Origin: CAYXAA01 sp964462985
Lineage (GTDB): Bacteria; Pseudomonadota; Alphaproteobacteria; Rhizobiales; Stappiaceae
Length of the DNA: 47,386 nt
Assembly: GCA_964462985.1 (NCBI GenBank)
Contig: CAYXAA010000035.1
Span: forward strand, 1-47,386
Reading direction: 5' to 3'
This document shows positions 15,777 through 24,582 of the stretch, in pieces. Numbering within the stretch: position 1 is the first letter of the stretch; every line of letters starts with the position of its first letter. Under the pieces are notes generated by a model. It saw nothing but the letters and a program-made list of their open reading frames with translations. It had not been told where the DNA came from and did not search any database. A program made the position numbers and the translations under genes.

Positions 15777-16592
15777 TCACGATAGCGGATTGTCGCCGTC
15801 GGCTCGGGCAAAGGTCAGGACGTCGACGCCGACCGCCCCGCCACGCCTCAGCGCCAGCGTGCAGGCGGAGACCGTCGCACCCGTGGTGTAGACGTCGTCG
15901 ACCAGGACCACACGGCGGCCGACGACGGCCGTCCGACCCTCTGCCGTAACCTGAAACGCGCCGCGGACGTTTTCTGCACGGGCATCGGCATTGAGGCCAA
16001 CCTGTTGTCGCGTCGACCGGATGCGCTGCAGCGCCGTCAGGCATAGCGGTGCCTCGGCGGTCTCCGCCACCGCCTTGGCAAGCAGAGCCGCCTGGTTGAA
16101 GCGTCGCCGCCACAGCCGGATTCGGTGCAGGGGAACCGGAACCACGACGAATTCGCCAGCAAGGAGTTCCGCGCCTGCACGGGCCATCCATCGCCCCATC
16201 GCCCTGGCATAGGCTGGACGATCGCCGTATTTCAGGCCGTGGACCAGATCCCGGGCCGGGCCGGCAAAGGCGGCGGCGGCACGCGCGCGATCGAACACCG
16301 GCGGATCAGCGATCGCTTCGGGACAGAGCGCGCCGGGCCCGAGATCATAAGCGAACGGGCGACCAAGTCGCGCACACCACGGCGGCTCGAGAAAGGGAGT
16401 TGCGCTCCAGCATGCCGGGCACAGGACATCCTCTTCCGTAGTCGGATGTCCGCAAGCGATGCAGGTCGGCGGCAGCAGCAAGTCGAGGAGCGTACGCAAG
16501 CCTGCCGATGCGACCGACCGGCACCCGTTTGCGATTGCGAAAAAGCGGCCGGGCCGCCCCGGTAACGGACCGTCGTCCTCGGCGACGCCCAT
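15777..16592 (-). CDS. comF: ComF family phosphoribosyltransferase-like protein
   Basis: A 271-residue ComF/GntX-type protein. After about 35 residues a double zinc-type CxxC motif appears (CIACGHPTTEEDVLCPAC), then a type I phosphoribosyltransferase domain with the PRPP-binding loop VVLVDDVYTTGATVSAC. ComF is linked to DNA uptake in competent bacteria, but in alphaproteobacteria the role is not established. A longer frame runs to 16724; I chose ATG 16592 because a candidate promoter (16644-16673) would lie inside any longer version. The methyltransferase gene is divergent. Confidence 0.88.
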   Translation of the reverse strand: MGVAEDDGPLPGRPGRFFAIANGCRSVASAGLRTLLDLLLPPTCIACGHPTTEEDVLCPACWSATPFLEPPWCARLGRPFAYDLGPGALCPEAIADPPVFDRARAAAAFAGPARDLVHGLKYGDRPAYARAMGRWMARAGAELLAGEFVVVPVPLHRIRLWRRRFNQAALLAKAVAETAEAPLCLTALQRIRSTRQQVGLNADARAENVRGAFQVTAEGRTAVVGRRVVLVDDVYTTGATVSACTLALRRGGAVGVDVLTFARADGDNPLS

Positions 16593-16638
16593 ATTGCCCA
16601 CCGTGCCCCTCCCTCGGCAAGTGCGGTGAGTGGCAGAT

Positions 16639-16673
16639 ATGCAATTATAACTTGCATTCTTCGAGCATCGCAA
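16639..16673 (-). promoter_or_regulatory. comF promoter with overlapping inverted repeat
   Basis: On the minus strand TTGCGA (16668-16673), 18 bases, then a perfect TATAAT (16644-16649). The -10 is covered by the inverted repeat ATGCAA-7-TTGCAT (16639-16657), a possible operator in the divergent comF/methyltransferase region. Confidence 0.5.
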
Positions 16674-16775
16674 TTCCTTTCGTTCGAGCGCATTGCCCGT
16701 GGCCGCCCTTTGACCTCGCCACACCTAGGCTCCATAAACTCGACGAAACCTGCGCCCGAAGGACTGGCTGGCCTG

Positions 16776-17678
16776 ATGGACCGTCCGCAGCTCATCGATC
16801 GTTCACTTCTCGCCGCGCGCCGCCGTCGCGCTTTGGCCGCCGCCGTGCCGGGCGCTGATTTCCTGCTCGCCGCAGCGTGCGACGATCTCGCGGACCGGCT
16901 TGCCGCAGTATCACGGCTGTTCGAGATCGGCGTCGACCTCGGCGGTCACACCGGACGGACCGAAGCCATGTTGAAGGCATCGGGTAAGGTCGGGCGGACG
17001 CTCCGCGCCGACCTGTTCGCGCCCGATCCGCACCTCCCGCCACCGGACGTTGTGATCGACGACGCCTGTCCGCCTTTCGCCCCCGAAAGCCTCGACCTCA
17101 TCGTGTCGGCCCTCTCACTGCAATTCGTCAATGACCTGCCGGGAACGCTGGTCCAGATCCGACGCAGTCTGAGGCCCGATGGTCTGTTTCTCGGCAGCCT
17201 GTTGGGCGGCGAAACGCTCTCAGAGCTCAGGGCTGTTCTGGTCGAGGCGGAACTCGATCTGAAGGGTGGCGCCGCACCGCGGGTGCTGCCATTTGCCGAC
17301 CTCCGCGATCTCGGCGGCCTCATGCAGCGTGCCGGCTTTGCCCTGCCGGTGGTTGACCGCGATCCTCTCGTCGTGCGCTACGATTCGCTGTTCGAGCTGA
17401 TGGCGGACCTGCGCGCCATGGGCGCGACCAGCAGCCTGACGGAAAGGAGCCGGACGCCGCTGTCACGGTCTCTGTTGCAGCGGGCGGCCGCGCTCTATGC
17501 CGAGCGCTTCGCTGATCCGGACGGACGGATCCGCGCGACGTTCCAGATTGTCTCGCTTTCGGGCTGGGCCCCGCACGAAAGCCAGCAGAAACCGCTCAAG
17601 CCCGGTTCGGCGACGATGCGGCTGGCGGACGCGCTGGCGATGCCGCCGGCAGCGACAACGACGAAAAGCAAGCCATAA
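16776..17678 (+). CDS. SAM-dependent methyltransferase, BioC/NDUFAF5-like
   Basis: A 300-residue class I methyltransferase-fold protein. It opens MDRPQLIDRSLLAARRRRALAA. The SAM-binding motif is degenerate (LFEIGVDLGGHTGRTEAML instead of the DxGxGxG form). Family-typical DLIVSALSLQFVNDLPGTL and GLFLGSLLGGETLSELR segments follow. These features match the alphaproteobacterial homologues of NDUFAF5, the mitochondrial complex I assembly factor that hydroxylates an arginine of a complex I subunit; a BioC-like role is the alternative. I chose the ATG at 16776 because homologous sequence begins there; GAAGGA lies 12 bases upstream. It is divergent from comF and convergent with the Flp pilin. Confidence 0.85.
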   Translation: MDRPQLIDRSLLAARRRRALAAAVPGADFLLAAACDDLADRLAAVSRLFEIGVDLGGHTGRTEAMLKASGKVGRTLRADLFAPDPHLPPPDVVIDDACPPFAPESLDLIVSALSLQFVNDLPGTLVQIRRSLRPDGLFLGSLLGGETLSELRAVLVEAELDLKGGAAPRVLPFADLRDLGGLMQRAGFALPVVDRDPLVVRYDSLFELMADLRAMGATSSLTERSRTPLSRSLLQRAAALYAERFADPDGRIRATFQIVSLSGWAPHESQQKPLKPGSATMRLADALAMPPAATTTKSKP

Positions 17679-17708
17679 GAATCACAATCGGGGCAGGCGC
17701 GGGAAGCG

Positions 17709-17924
17709 TCAGCCGAAGACGCTCCGTAAGGCGCTTGAGATGGCGCCGTACCAGTCATCGGAGAGGGTGCGGCCGATCGCAGTACACGTCACAACGATCG
17801 AAATCGATAACAGCCCGGCAATGAGGCTGTATTCGATAGCGATCGAGCCGCGCTCGTCCGCGAGGACCGCACGACCGCTGCGGCCCAGCGCGGTGTAAAG
17901 ATCTGTTCTTTGATCGTGCGCCAT
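17709..17924 (-). CDS. Flp/Fap-type pilin, orphan
   Basis: A 71-residue prepilin-like protein. A charged 25-residue leader is followed by the conserved Flp pattern GSIAIEYSLIAGLLSISIVV: a glycine at the cleavage site, glutamate and tyrosine at +5 and +6 of the mature part, and a hydrophobic helix. Mature Flp pilins build the Tad-type adhesive pilus. No tad or cpa assembly gene or prepilin peptidase is in the window. The gene is the last of a leftward series (argJ, GNAT, mutT, pilin), 45 bases after mutT. The mature segment after the helix is short (about 20 residues), as usual for Flp. Confidence 0.8.
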   Translation of the reverse strand: MAHDQRTDLYTALGRSGRAVLADERGSIAIEYSLIAGLLSISIVVTCTAIGRTLSDDWYGAISSALRSVFG

Positions 17925-17969
17925 CCGTTCGTCCGCTCTGCTTTCAGGTCGGCCGACGGTCAGGCCTGG

Positions 17970-18368
17970 TCAGGCGAGATCGATCAGATGCGGTATCAGC
18001 GGCTCGTCAGCAGGCGGCATGGGATAATCCCGGAGCCTTGGCGGCCTTACCCACTTGATCGTCTGACCTTCGCGCCCGATGACCGTGCCCGACCATCGTC
18101 GGCACACGAACAGTGGCATCAGGAGGTGAAAATCCTCGTAAGCGTGGCTGGCGAAGGTCAAGGGGGCGAGGCACTCTTTCTTAACCGTGATGCCGAGTTC
18201 CTCGTGTAGTTCGCGAATCAGCGTTTCTTCCGGACGCTCGCCCGCCTCCACTTTGCCCCCCGGAAATTCCCACAGACCCGCCATCGCCTTGCCTGCGGGC
18301 CGTTCAGCAATCAGGACGCGGTTGTCGGCATCGAGCAGGGCGCAAGCGGCGACGAGCAGCAGCTTCAC
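17970..18368 (-). CDS. mutT: 8-oxo-dGTP diphosphatase (MutT)
   Basis: MutT removes oxidised 8-oxo-dGTP from the nucleotide pool and so prevents A:T to C:G mutations. The 132-residue protein has a complete Nudix box beginning GGKVEAGERPEETL and ending RELHEELGI. The preceding segment AGLWEFPGGK is typical of MutT. The ATG is at 18368, 47 bases after the GNAT gene. In alphaproteobacteria mutT commonly follows argJ and a GNAT gene, as here. Confidence 0.93.
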   Translation of the reverse strand: MKLLLVAACALLDADNRVLIAERPAGKAMAGLWEFPGGKVEAGERPEETLIRELHEELGITVKKECLAPLTFASHAYEDFHLLMPLFVCRRWSGTVIGREGQTIKWVRPPRLRDYPMPPADEPLIPHLIDLA

Positions 18369-18414
18369 GTTGAACTCCGTCCCAAATCCGTACAGGCCGG
18401 CAAGGATTCGCTTA

Positions 18415-19218
18415 CTATGACGTCAAACGTCCGAGCGGTGGCCGACGGTAGTGATAGCAATAGGCACGGCTGAAGCCGGCGGCGCGATAGAGCCGCTTGG
18501 CAGCAAGATTGTCCTCGACCACTTGCAGCCACGCCAGGGTGCACCCCTCGGAGGCTGCCGTTCCGAGGCAGTGCGTTACCATGAGACGCCCGAGGCCGCG
18601 GCGTCGGTGCTCCGGGTCGACCGCGACATCGAAAAGCCCGATGAGGCCCCCATCCACCACCGCAACCGCTACGCCAGCCGGACAGCCGTCTTCGCCACGG
18701 GCAACGAGCCGGAGTAGCCGGGGTGCCACGGCAGAAAGCGCGAGGCCAAGCTGGGCGATCGCTGTGGGAGTTACGGTTTCCGGACGAGTGCCGCCGACGG
18801 CCGCGAAGGCTTCGAGCCACGCGCCCAGCGGCTCTTCCCGCAGGACATAGCCCTCTGCCGCAGGTGCAGCGGCCAGCGCGGGGCCGACGGGCGCCGTCCA
18901 GACCTCCGTTTCGCCATGCCGCTCCCAGCCGAGCGCATCGATCACAGCGACGACGGGATTCGGCGTCAGCGGTGTCCAGCGCAGGTTGAACGGCACGCCG
19001 TGGCGCACAAAAAGTGCCTGAGCCGCCGCGAGTCGTTCGGCAGCACAGGCATGGTCGCCCGGATCGAGAATGTTGAGCGAGTTCACGCGTTTTGCCGGAT
19101 TGCCCGGAGAAAGACGCGCGATCCAGCGGCCATCGAGACGACTCATCCGGCACGGGAAGCCGTTGAGATTGGCCTCCTCGATTTTCAGGATCAGCGCCGA
19201 CGGCGCCGGATCTGCCAC
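18415..19218 (-). CDS. GNAT family N-acetyltransferase
   Basis: A 267-residue protein. Its C-terminal half carries the acetyl-CoA-binding GNAT core (GLFDVAVDPEHRRRGLGRLMV, motif RRRGLG, then LQVVEDNLAAKRLYRAAGF). The N-terminal half (FPCRMSRLDGRWIARLSPGNPAKRVNSLNILDP) is shared by a subfamily found next to argJ and mutT in this class. The substrate is unknown. The start is uncertain: GTG at 19218 sits 9 bases after CGGAG, while a TTG at 19227 overlaps the argJ stop (TTGA). Either implies translational coupling to argJ. A role in arginine metabolism is suggested only by position. Confidence 0.85.
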   Translation of the reverse strand: MADPAPSALILKIEEANLNGFPCRMSRLDGRWIARLSPGNPAKRVNSLNILDPGDHACAAERLAAAQALFVRHGVPFNLRWTPLTPNPVVAVIDALGWERHGETEVWTAPVGPALAAAPAAEGYVLREEPLGAWLEAFAAVGGTRPETVTPTAIAQLGLALSAVAPRLLRLVARGEDGCPAGVAVAVVDGGLIGLFDVAVDPEHRRRGLGRLMVTHCLGTAASEGCTLAWLQVVEDNLAAKRLYRAAGFSRAYCYHYRRPPLGRLTS

Positions 19219-19223
19219 GAAGC

Positions 19224-20465
19224 TCAACTCCGGTAGTCGCCGTTGATCGCGACATACTCTTTGGTGAGATCGCAGGTCCACACTGTCGCGGAGCCGGCAC
19301 CGAGGCCGAGGTCAACGCGGATCGGAATCTCGTCACGCTTCATGATGGCGCTGGTCTCCGCTTCCGAATAGGCCGGATCGCGCTCGCCGTCGACGGCGAC
19401 GCGTCGGTCGCCGAACCAGATCGCCAGCCGATCGCGGTCGGCCGGCTCGCCGGCCTTTCCAACGGCCATGACGATGCGGCCCCAATTGGCATCCTCGCCA
19501 GCGATCGCCGTCTTGACCAAGGGCGAATTGGCGATCGAAAGCGCGATGCGCTTGGCAGATGCATCGCTTTCCGCACCCGTCACCGTGACCGCCACGAACT
19601 TGCGGGCGCCCTCGCCGTCCTTGACGATCCAATGAGCGAGCTCGAGGGCCACCTCGGCGAGCGCCTGGCGGAAGCTGGCGAGCCGCGGATCGACCGGATC
19701 GGTCACCGTCGGGGCGCCGCGTTCCGCCGCCTTGGCAGTCGCGAACAGGAGGACTGTGTCGGATGTGGAGGTGTCGCTGTCGACGGTGATCGCGTTGAAG
19801 GAGCCGCCGACGACCTCCGACAGCATTGCCTGCAATGCCGGGGCGGCAATCGGCGCATCGGTAACGAGAAAGGACAGCATCGTCGCCATGTCCGGCGCGA
19901 TCATCCCGGCCCCCTTGGCGATACCGCTGAGCCGGACCGTCACTCCGCCGAGGTCGGCGGTGCGGGTCGCAACCTTGGGGAACGTGTCGGTGGTCATGAT
20001 TGCCTCGGCCGCGTCTATCCAGGGCGCCGGTGCGGCGCGGTAGCGCAGCCCTTCGATGACGCCGGCAAACTTTTCCGCGGCGAGCGGCTCGCCGATCACG
20101 CCTGTGGAAGCGAGATACACCTCCGCCACCGGGCAACCGAGCGCGCCGGCAACGATCTCGGCTGAAAGCTCGACAGCCTCACGGCCCTTCTTGCCGGTGA
20201 AGGCGTTGGCATTGCCGGAGTTGACGAGCAGCGCCCGGGCCTTGCCGAGGGGCAACCTGTCGCGGCACCAGTCGACGGCGGCCGATGGGCATCGGGACCT
20301 GGTGAAGACGCCGGCGACGCTGGTGCCCTCGTCAAACAGCATCAGGAGGACGTCAGTCCGGTCCTTGTACTTGATGCCAGCCGCCGCAGTAGCGAAACGG
20401 ACGCCGGGGATCTCCGGCATCTCGGGATAGGACGTCGGGGCGAGCGGGGACACGGCGGCCGCCAT
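19224..20465 (-). CDS. argJ: Bifunctional ornithine acetyltransferase / N-acetylglutamate synthase
   Basis: ArgJ moves the acetyl group from N-acetylornithine to glutamate, closing the acetyl cycle of arginine synthesis; many members also acetylate glutamate from acetyl-CoA. The 413-residue precursor cleaves itself at the conserved KGAGMIAPDMATML motif, before Thr195, which becomes the nucleophile of the beta chain. Other hallmarks are LLVNSGNANAFTGKKG and FNAITVDSDTSTSDTVLL. The frame extends to 20600, but ATG 20465 with GAGGAGAGG just upstream is the evident start. The PpiC-type foldase gene is 153 bases upstream; the GNAT gene follows with near overlap. Confidence 0.96.
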   Translation of the reverse strand: MAAAVSPLAPTSYPEMPEIPGVRFATAAAGIKYKDRTDVLLMLFDEGTSVAGVFTRSRCPSAAVDWCRDRLPLGKARALLVNSGNANAFTGKKGREAVELSAEIVAGALGCPVAEVYLASTGVIGEPLAAEKFAGVIEGLRYRAAPAPWIDAAEAIMTTDTFPKVATRTADLGGVTVRLSGIAKGAGMIAPDMATMLSFLVTDAPIAAPALQAMLSEVVGGSFNAITVDSDTSTSDTVLLFATAKAAERGAPTVTDPVDPRLASFRQALAEVALELAHWIVKDGEGARKFVAVTVTGAESDASAKRIALSIANSPLVKTAIAGEDANWGRIVMAVGKAGEPADRDRLAIWFGDRRVAVDGERDPAYSEAETSAIMKRDEIPIRVDLGLGAGSATVWTCDLTKEYVAINGDYRS

Positions 20466-20618
20466 CAAAACCTCTCCTCGGCTGGTCTGGGCGAATGCCG
20501 CAGCCTTGCCCGATGGCGTAGCAAGGCGCAAGCCCCTTGGCGCCTCTCCTTGCGGCACGTCCCGTCCATCGCGCCGAAGCGAAACGGGCCGGTCCTGCAA
20601 ACCGGCTCGCGTCTGATC

Positions 20619-21512
20619 CTACTGTGCGTCGGGAGCGGCGCTGCCGTTCTCGTCTGCCGGAGCGGCGTTCTGCCCGGAACTGTCCTCAGCCGGGTCCATC
20701 ACCTCTATCGAGGTCTCGGACTTGAGCTTTTCCATCACCTCGGCATAGCGGGCACGAACCAGTTCCTGCCGAATCTGATCCTGGACCTCGGCAAGTTCCG
20801 GCGCCGGCTGCTTGCGCTTGTCCTCTACCTTGATGACATGCCAGCCGAACTGGGTCTGCACCGGCTCCGTGGTGAACTGACCGACTTCGAGCTTGAAGGC
20901 GGCCTCCTCGAATGGCGGTACCATCTGGCCCTTGGTGAAAAACCCGAGATCGCCACCGGTCGGGCCCGACGGGCCGGTCGACTTCTCCTTCGCGAGTTCA
21001 GCAAAGTCCTTTCCGCCTTCGAGCTCCTTGATGAGCGCTTCAGCCTCTTCCTTGGATTTCACCAGGATGTGGCGGGCAGAAATCTCGTCTTCGCCTTCAA
21101 ACTCGGCGGCTTGCTTGTCATAGGCCGCCTTGACATCGGCGTCGGAAACCTTGTTCTCGACCTCACGCACCAGATAGGCGTTGCGCAACGCCTTCATCTT
21201 GAGGAAAGCGAGCTGACGCTCGAAATCCGGCTCCTTGTCGATACCAGCGGCAGCGGCGGCATTTGCCATAACCTGCATGTCGATGACGACATCGGTTAGA
21301 AGCTTCTTCCACTGGTCGGGCGGAACGCGCTGCAGCTGACCGGCGAATTCCTGGGCCGCGAAGGCGATATCGGCTTCCGTGACCGTGCTGTCTCCGACCT
21401 TGGCGACGGGGTCGCCCGGCTCGATGGCAAGGGCCGGAACGGCGGTCAGGCCGGCTACGAGGGCGCCGACGGTGAGCGGGCGGATCAGCGCCGCCGCTTT
21501 GATAACAAACAT
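20619..21512 (-). CDS. Periplasmic peptidyl-prolyl isomerase, PpiC/parvulin type
   Basis: A 297-residue exported foldase. A signal peptide spans about 1-29 (hydrophobic LTVGALVAGLTAVPALA, cleavage after ALA). A SurA-like N-terminal helical part follows (VTEADIAFAAQEF...). The parvulin domain (about 140-240) shows ISARHILVKSKEEA, GGDLGFFTKGQMVPPFEEAAF and TQFGWHVIKVED. The C-terminal tail is acidic, Ser/Ala/Asp-rich and probably disordered. ATG 21512 is preceded by AAAGGA. It is divergent from secA across 277 bases; the foldase-secA arrangement recurs in alphaproteobacteria and joins export with periplasmic folding. Confidence 0.93.
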   Translation of the reverse strand: MFVIKAAALIRPLTVGALVAGLTAVPALAIEPGDPVAKVGDSTVTEADIAFAAQEFAGQLQRVPPDQWKKLLTDVVIDMQVMANAAAAAGIDKEPDFERQLAFLKMKALRNAYLVREVENKVSDADVKAAYDKQAAEFEGEDEISARHILVKSKEEAEALIKELEGGKDFAELAKEKSTGPSGPTGGDLGFFTKGQMVPPFEEAAFKLEVGQFTTEPVQTQFGWHVIKVEDKRKQPAPELAEVQDQIRQELVRARYAEVMEKLKSETSIEVMDPAEDSSGQNAAPADENGSAAPDAQ

Positions 21513-21701
21513 GGAGTGTCCTTTACTTCGTGGTCTCACACGCCTTCGGATGCGCGAGCGGCGCAGAGTTGCCGAAAAGGGCGGCGTTGACAACCTGCCG
21601 ACCCCCTCTTATCTGTCGGGCGGCCCCGCCTGCAGGCGAGGACCCCTCATGCGCGTCCGATATCCCGGCTCAATACGGCAGATATGCGGCCGGCCCGTCG
21701 T

Positions 21702-21730
21702 GACGACAGTTTGAACGACGACAGTTGAAC
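21702..21730. repeat. Tandem direct repeat upstream of secA
   Basis: GACGACAGTTTGAAC (21702-21716) is followed without a gap by GACGACAGTTGAAC (21717-21730), two near-identical units differing by one T. The pair ends 59 bases before the secA ATG, in the promoter or leader zone. Confidence 0.6.
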
Positions 21731-21789
21731 ACCGGGCCGGTGCCTCGGGTCGCACCCTGGCGCGGCCCCTCGCTAGGAAGGACCGCCCC

Positions 21790-24582
21790 ATGGCCGGCCT
21801 CGGTGCCCTCGCCCGAAAGATCTTCGGCTCTGCGAACGACCGCAAGATCAAGCAATTGCGCGGCCGGATCCCCGAAATCAACGCACTCGAAGCGGAGGTT
21901 CAGGCGCTCTCCGACGAGGCGCTCCGGGCGCGCACGGCCGAATTTCGCGAACAGCTCGCCAACGGCGCGACGCTCGACGACTTGCTGGCACCGGCCTTCG
22001 CCACCGTGCGCGAGGCTGCACGCCGCGTGCTCGGCCAGCGCCACTATGATGTCCAGCTGATCGGCGGCATTGTACTCCATTCCGGCCAGATCGCCGAGAT
22101 GCGCACCGGTGAAGGCAAGACCCTGGTCGCCACCTTGCCGGTCTATCTCAACGCACTGACCGGCAAAGGCGTCCATGTCGTCACCGTCAACGACTATCTC
22201 GCCAAGCGCGACGCTGAATGGATGGGCCGGGTCTATCGGTTCCTGGGACTCAGCGTCGGTGTAATTGTCCATGGTCTGACCGACGACGAGCGCCGCGCGG
22301 CATACGCTTGTGACGTCACCTACGGCACGAACAACGAGTTCGGCTTCGACTATCTGCGCGACAATATGAAGTACGAGCGCGCATCGATGGTCCAGCGCGG
22401 TCACAATTTTGCGATCGTCGACGAGGTCGACTCCATCCTGATTGACGAGGCCCGCACACCGCTCATCATCTCCGGGCCGCTCGAGGACCGCTCCGATTTC
22501 TACAACACCATCGACGCTTTCATCCCCCAGCTCGGTCCGGACGACTTCGAGCTCGACGAGAAGCAGCGATCTGCCACCTTTACCGAGGCTGGCAACGAGA
22601 AGCTTGAAAGTCTCTTGCGCGCGGCTGGCCTGCTAAAGGGTGACAGCCTTTACGACGTCGAAAACGTCGCTGTTGTCCATCACCTGCAGCAGGGCCTGAA
22701 GGCCCACAAGCTGTTCCAGCGCGACCGCGACTACATCGTCCGCAACGGCGAGGTCGTCATCATCGACGAGTTCACCGGTCGCATGATGCCGGGCCGACGC
22801 TACTCTGAAGGTCTGCATCAGGCGCTGGAGGCCAAGGAGAAGGTCACCATTCAGCCGGAGAACCAGACGCTCGCCTCCATTACGTTCCAGAACTATTTCC
22901 GCATGTACGACAAGTTGGCCGGCATGACGGGCACGGCCGCTACGGAAGCGGACGAGTTCATGGACATCTACGGCCTCGAGGTCGTTGAGATCCCGACCAA
23001 CCTTCCGGTCGCCCGCATCGACGACGACGATGAGGTCTACCGGACGGTTGACGAAAAATACAACGCGATCATCGCGCTGATCGACGACTGCAAGTCTCGC
23101 GGTCAACCGATTCTGGTCGGCACCACTTCGATCGAGAAGTCGGAGCTGCTCGCTGCCAGGCTGAAGAAGGCAGGCTACCGCCAGGTCGATGTCACTGATC
23201 CGCGGGCCTTCGCTGCCCTCTACGACGGTGATGACGGCTCGGCGAAGGAGAAGGTCTTCGCTGTGCTGAATGCGCGGTACCACGAGCAGGAGGCCTTCAT
23301 CATCTCCCAGGCCGGTCTGCCTGGCGCGGTGACCATCGCCACCAACATGGCCGGGCGCGGCACGGACATCCAGTTGGGCGGCAATGCCGAGATGCGGATC
23401 GAGCGTGAGCTCGCAGACGTCCCGGAGGGCGAGGAGCGGACGGCAAAGATCGCTGCCATTCGCGCTGAGGTCGAGGCGCGCAAGGCGCAGGCTCTCAAGG
23501 CCGGGGGCCTTTACGTCATCGGGACGGAGCGCCACGAGAGCCGGCGCATCGACAACCAGTTGCGCGGCCGTTCCGGACGGCAGGGCGATCCTGGCCATTC
23601 CAAGTTCTTCCTGTCGCTGCAGGATGACCTGATGCGCATCTTCGGCTCCGACCGGATGGACGGCATGCTGCAGAAGCTCGGCCTCAAGGAGGGCGAGGCC
23701 ATCATCCATCCCTGGATCAACAAGGCCCTGGAGAAGGCGCAAAGGAAGGTCGAAGCCCGCAACTTCGACATCCGAAAGAATCTGCTCAAGTTCGATGACG
23801 TGATGAACGACCAGCGCAAGGTCGTGTTCGAACAGCGCATTGACCTGATGGAAGGCACCGCAATCGCTGAAACGGTCGCCGATATGCGCCACGATGTCAT
23901 CGAGGACCTCGTCGCCCGCCACATTCCCGAAAAGGCTTACCCCGAGCAGTGGGACACGGCCGGGCTCGAGGCCGAGGTCCGCAATGTGCTCGCCCTCGAC
24001 CTGCCCATCTCGGAGTGGGCCAAGGAGGAAGGCATTGCCGAGGAAGAGGTCAAGGAGCGGCTGCGCAAGCAGGCAGACGAGGTGATGGCGCGCAAAGTGG
24101 CCCAGTATGGCCCGGACATCATGCGCCAGATCGAGAAGGCCGTGCTGCTGCAGACCCTTGACCATCTGTGGCGCGAGCACCTCGCCAACCTCGATCACCT
24201 GCGCTCGGTGATCGGCTTCCGCGGCTACGCCCAACGGGATCCGCTGCAGGAGTACAAGACCGAGGCGTTCACCCTGTTCGAGACCATGCTCGCCAACCTG
24301 CGACAGGCGACCACGGCGCAGTTGATGCGTGTCGAACTCGTGCAGCAGCCGGCTCCGACGCTGCCGCAGGACAGCGACCTTCCTCCGATGCAGGCCCATC
24401 ACATCGACGCCACCACCGGCGAGGACGAGTTCGAGCAGATGGCGCGGGTGGCCGCAGGGCCTGTCCCGGCCAACACCCGCAACCCGTCCGATCCCTCGAC
24501 CTGGGGCAAGGTCGGCCGCAACGAGCCCTGTCCCTGCGGCTCGGGCAAGAAATTCAAGCACTGCCACGGCGTCCTGGTGTGA
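21790..24582 (+). CDS. secA: Preprotein translocase ATPase SecA
   Basis: SecA drives preproteins through SecYEG by cycles of ATP hydrolysis. The 930-residue protein is full length. The first nucleotide-binding domain has Walker A MRTGEGKT (104-111) and the DEVD Walker B (211-214); the preprotein-crosslinking domain is inserted after LIISGPLEDRSDF. The second nucleotide-binding fold shows TNMAGRGTDIQLGG and RRIDNQLRGRSGRQGDPG. The C-terminal zinc motif (Cys914, Cys916, Cys925, His926) binds SecB. Several insertions relative to the E. coli protein (such as the DDGDDGSAKEKVF region) occur in alphaproteobacteria. The ATG follows GCTAGGAAGGA. Upstream lie tandem repeats and a divergent foldase gene. 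Confidence 0.98.
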   Translation: MAGLGALARKIFGSANDRKIKQLRGRIPEINALEAEVQALSDEALRARTAEFREQLANGATLDDLLAPAFATVREAARRVLGQRHYDVQLIGGIVLHSGQIAEMRTGEGKTLVATLPVYLNALTGKGVHVVTVNDYLAKRDAEWMGRVYRFLGLSVGVIVHGLTDDERRAAYACDVTYGTNNEFGFDYLRDNMKYERASMVQRGHNFAIVDEVDSILIDEARTPLIISGPLEDRSDFYNTIDAFIPQLGPDDFELDEKQRSATFTEAGNEKLESLLRAAGLLKGDSLYDVENVAVVHHLQQGLKAHKLFQRDRDYIVRNGEVVIIDEFTGRMMPGRRYSEGLHQALEAKEKVTIQPENQTLASITFQNYFRMYDKLAGMTGTAATEADEFMDIYGLEVVEIPTNLPVARIDDDDEVYRTVDEKYNAIIALIDDCKSRGQPILVGTTSIEKSELLAARLKKAGYRQVDVTDPRAFAALYDGDDGSAKEKVFAVLNARYHEQEAFIISQAGLPGAVTIATNMAGRGTDIQLGGNAEMRIERELADVPEGEERTAKIAAIRAEVEARKAQALKAGGLYVIGTERHESRRIDNQLRGRSGRQGDPGHSKFFLSLQDDLMRIFGSDRMDGMLQKLGLKEGEAIIHPWINKALEKAQRKVEARNFDIRKNLLKFDDVMNDQRKVVFEQRIDLMEGTAIAETVADMRHDVIEDLVARHIPEKAYPEQWDTAGLEAEVRNVLALDLPISEWAKEEGIAEEEVKERLRKQADEVMARKVAQYGPDIMRQIEKAVLLQTLDHLWREHLANLDHLRSVIGFRGYAQRDPLQEYKTEAFTLFETMLANLRQATTAQLMRVELVQQPAPTLPQDSDLPPMQAHHIDATTGEDEFEQMARVAAGPVPANTRNPSDPSTWGKVGRNEPCPCGSGKKFKHCHGVLV

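Noticed and set aside
15596..15811. 71-residue frame across the comF-grxC gap
   Set aside because: It overlaps the end of comF, runs through an AT-rich promoter-like stretch, and shows no protein family features.
22633..24567. 644-residue open frame on the - strand opposite secA
   Set aside because: Antisense shadow of a full-length secA with no recognisable domain.
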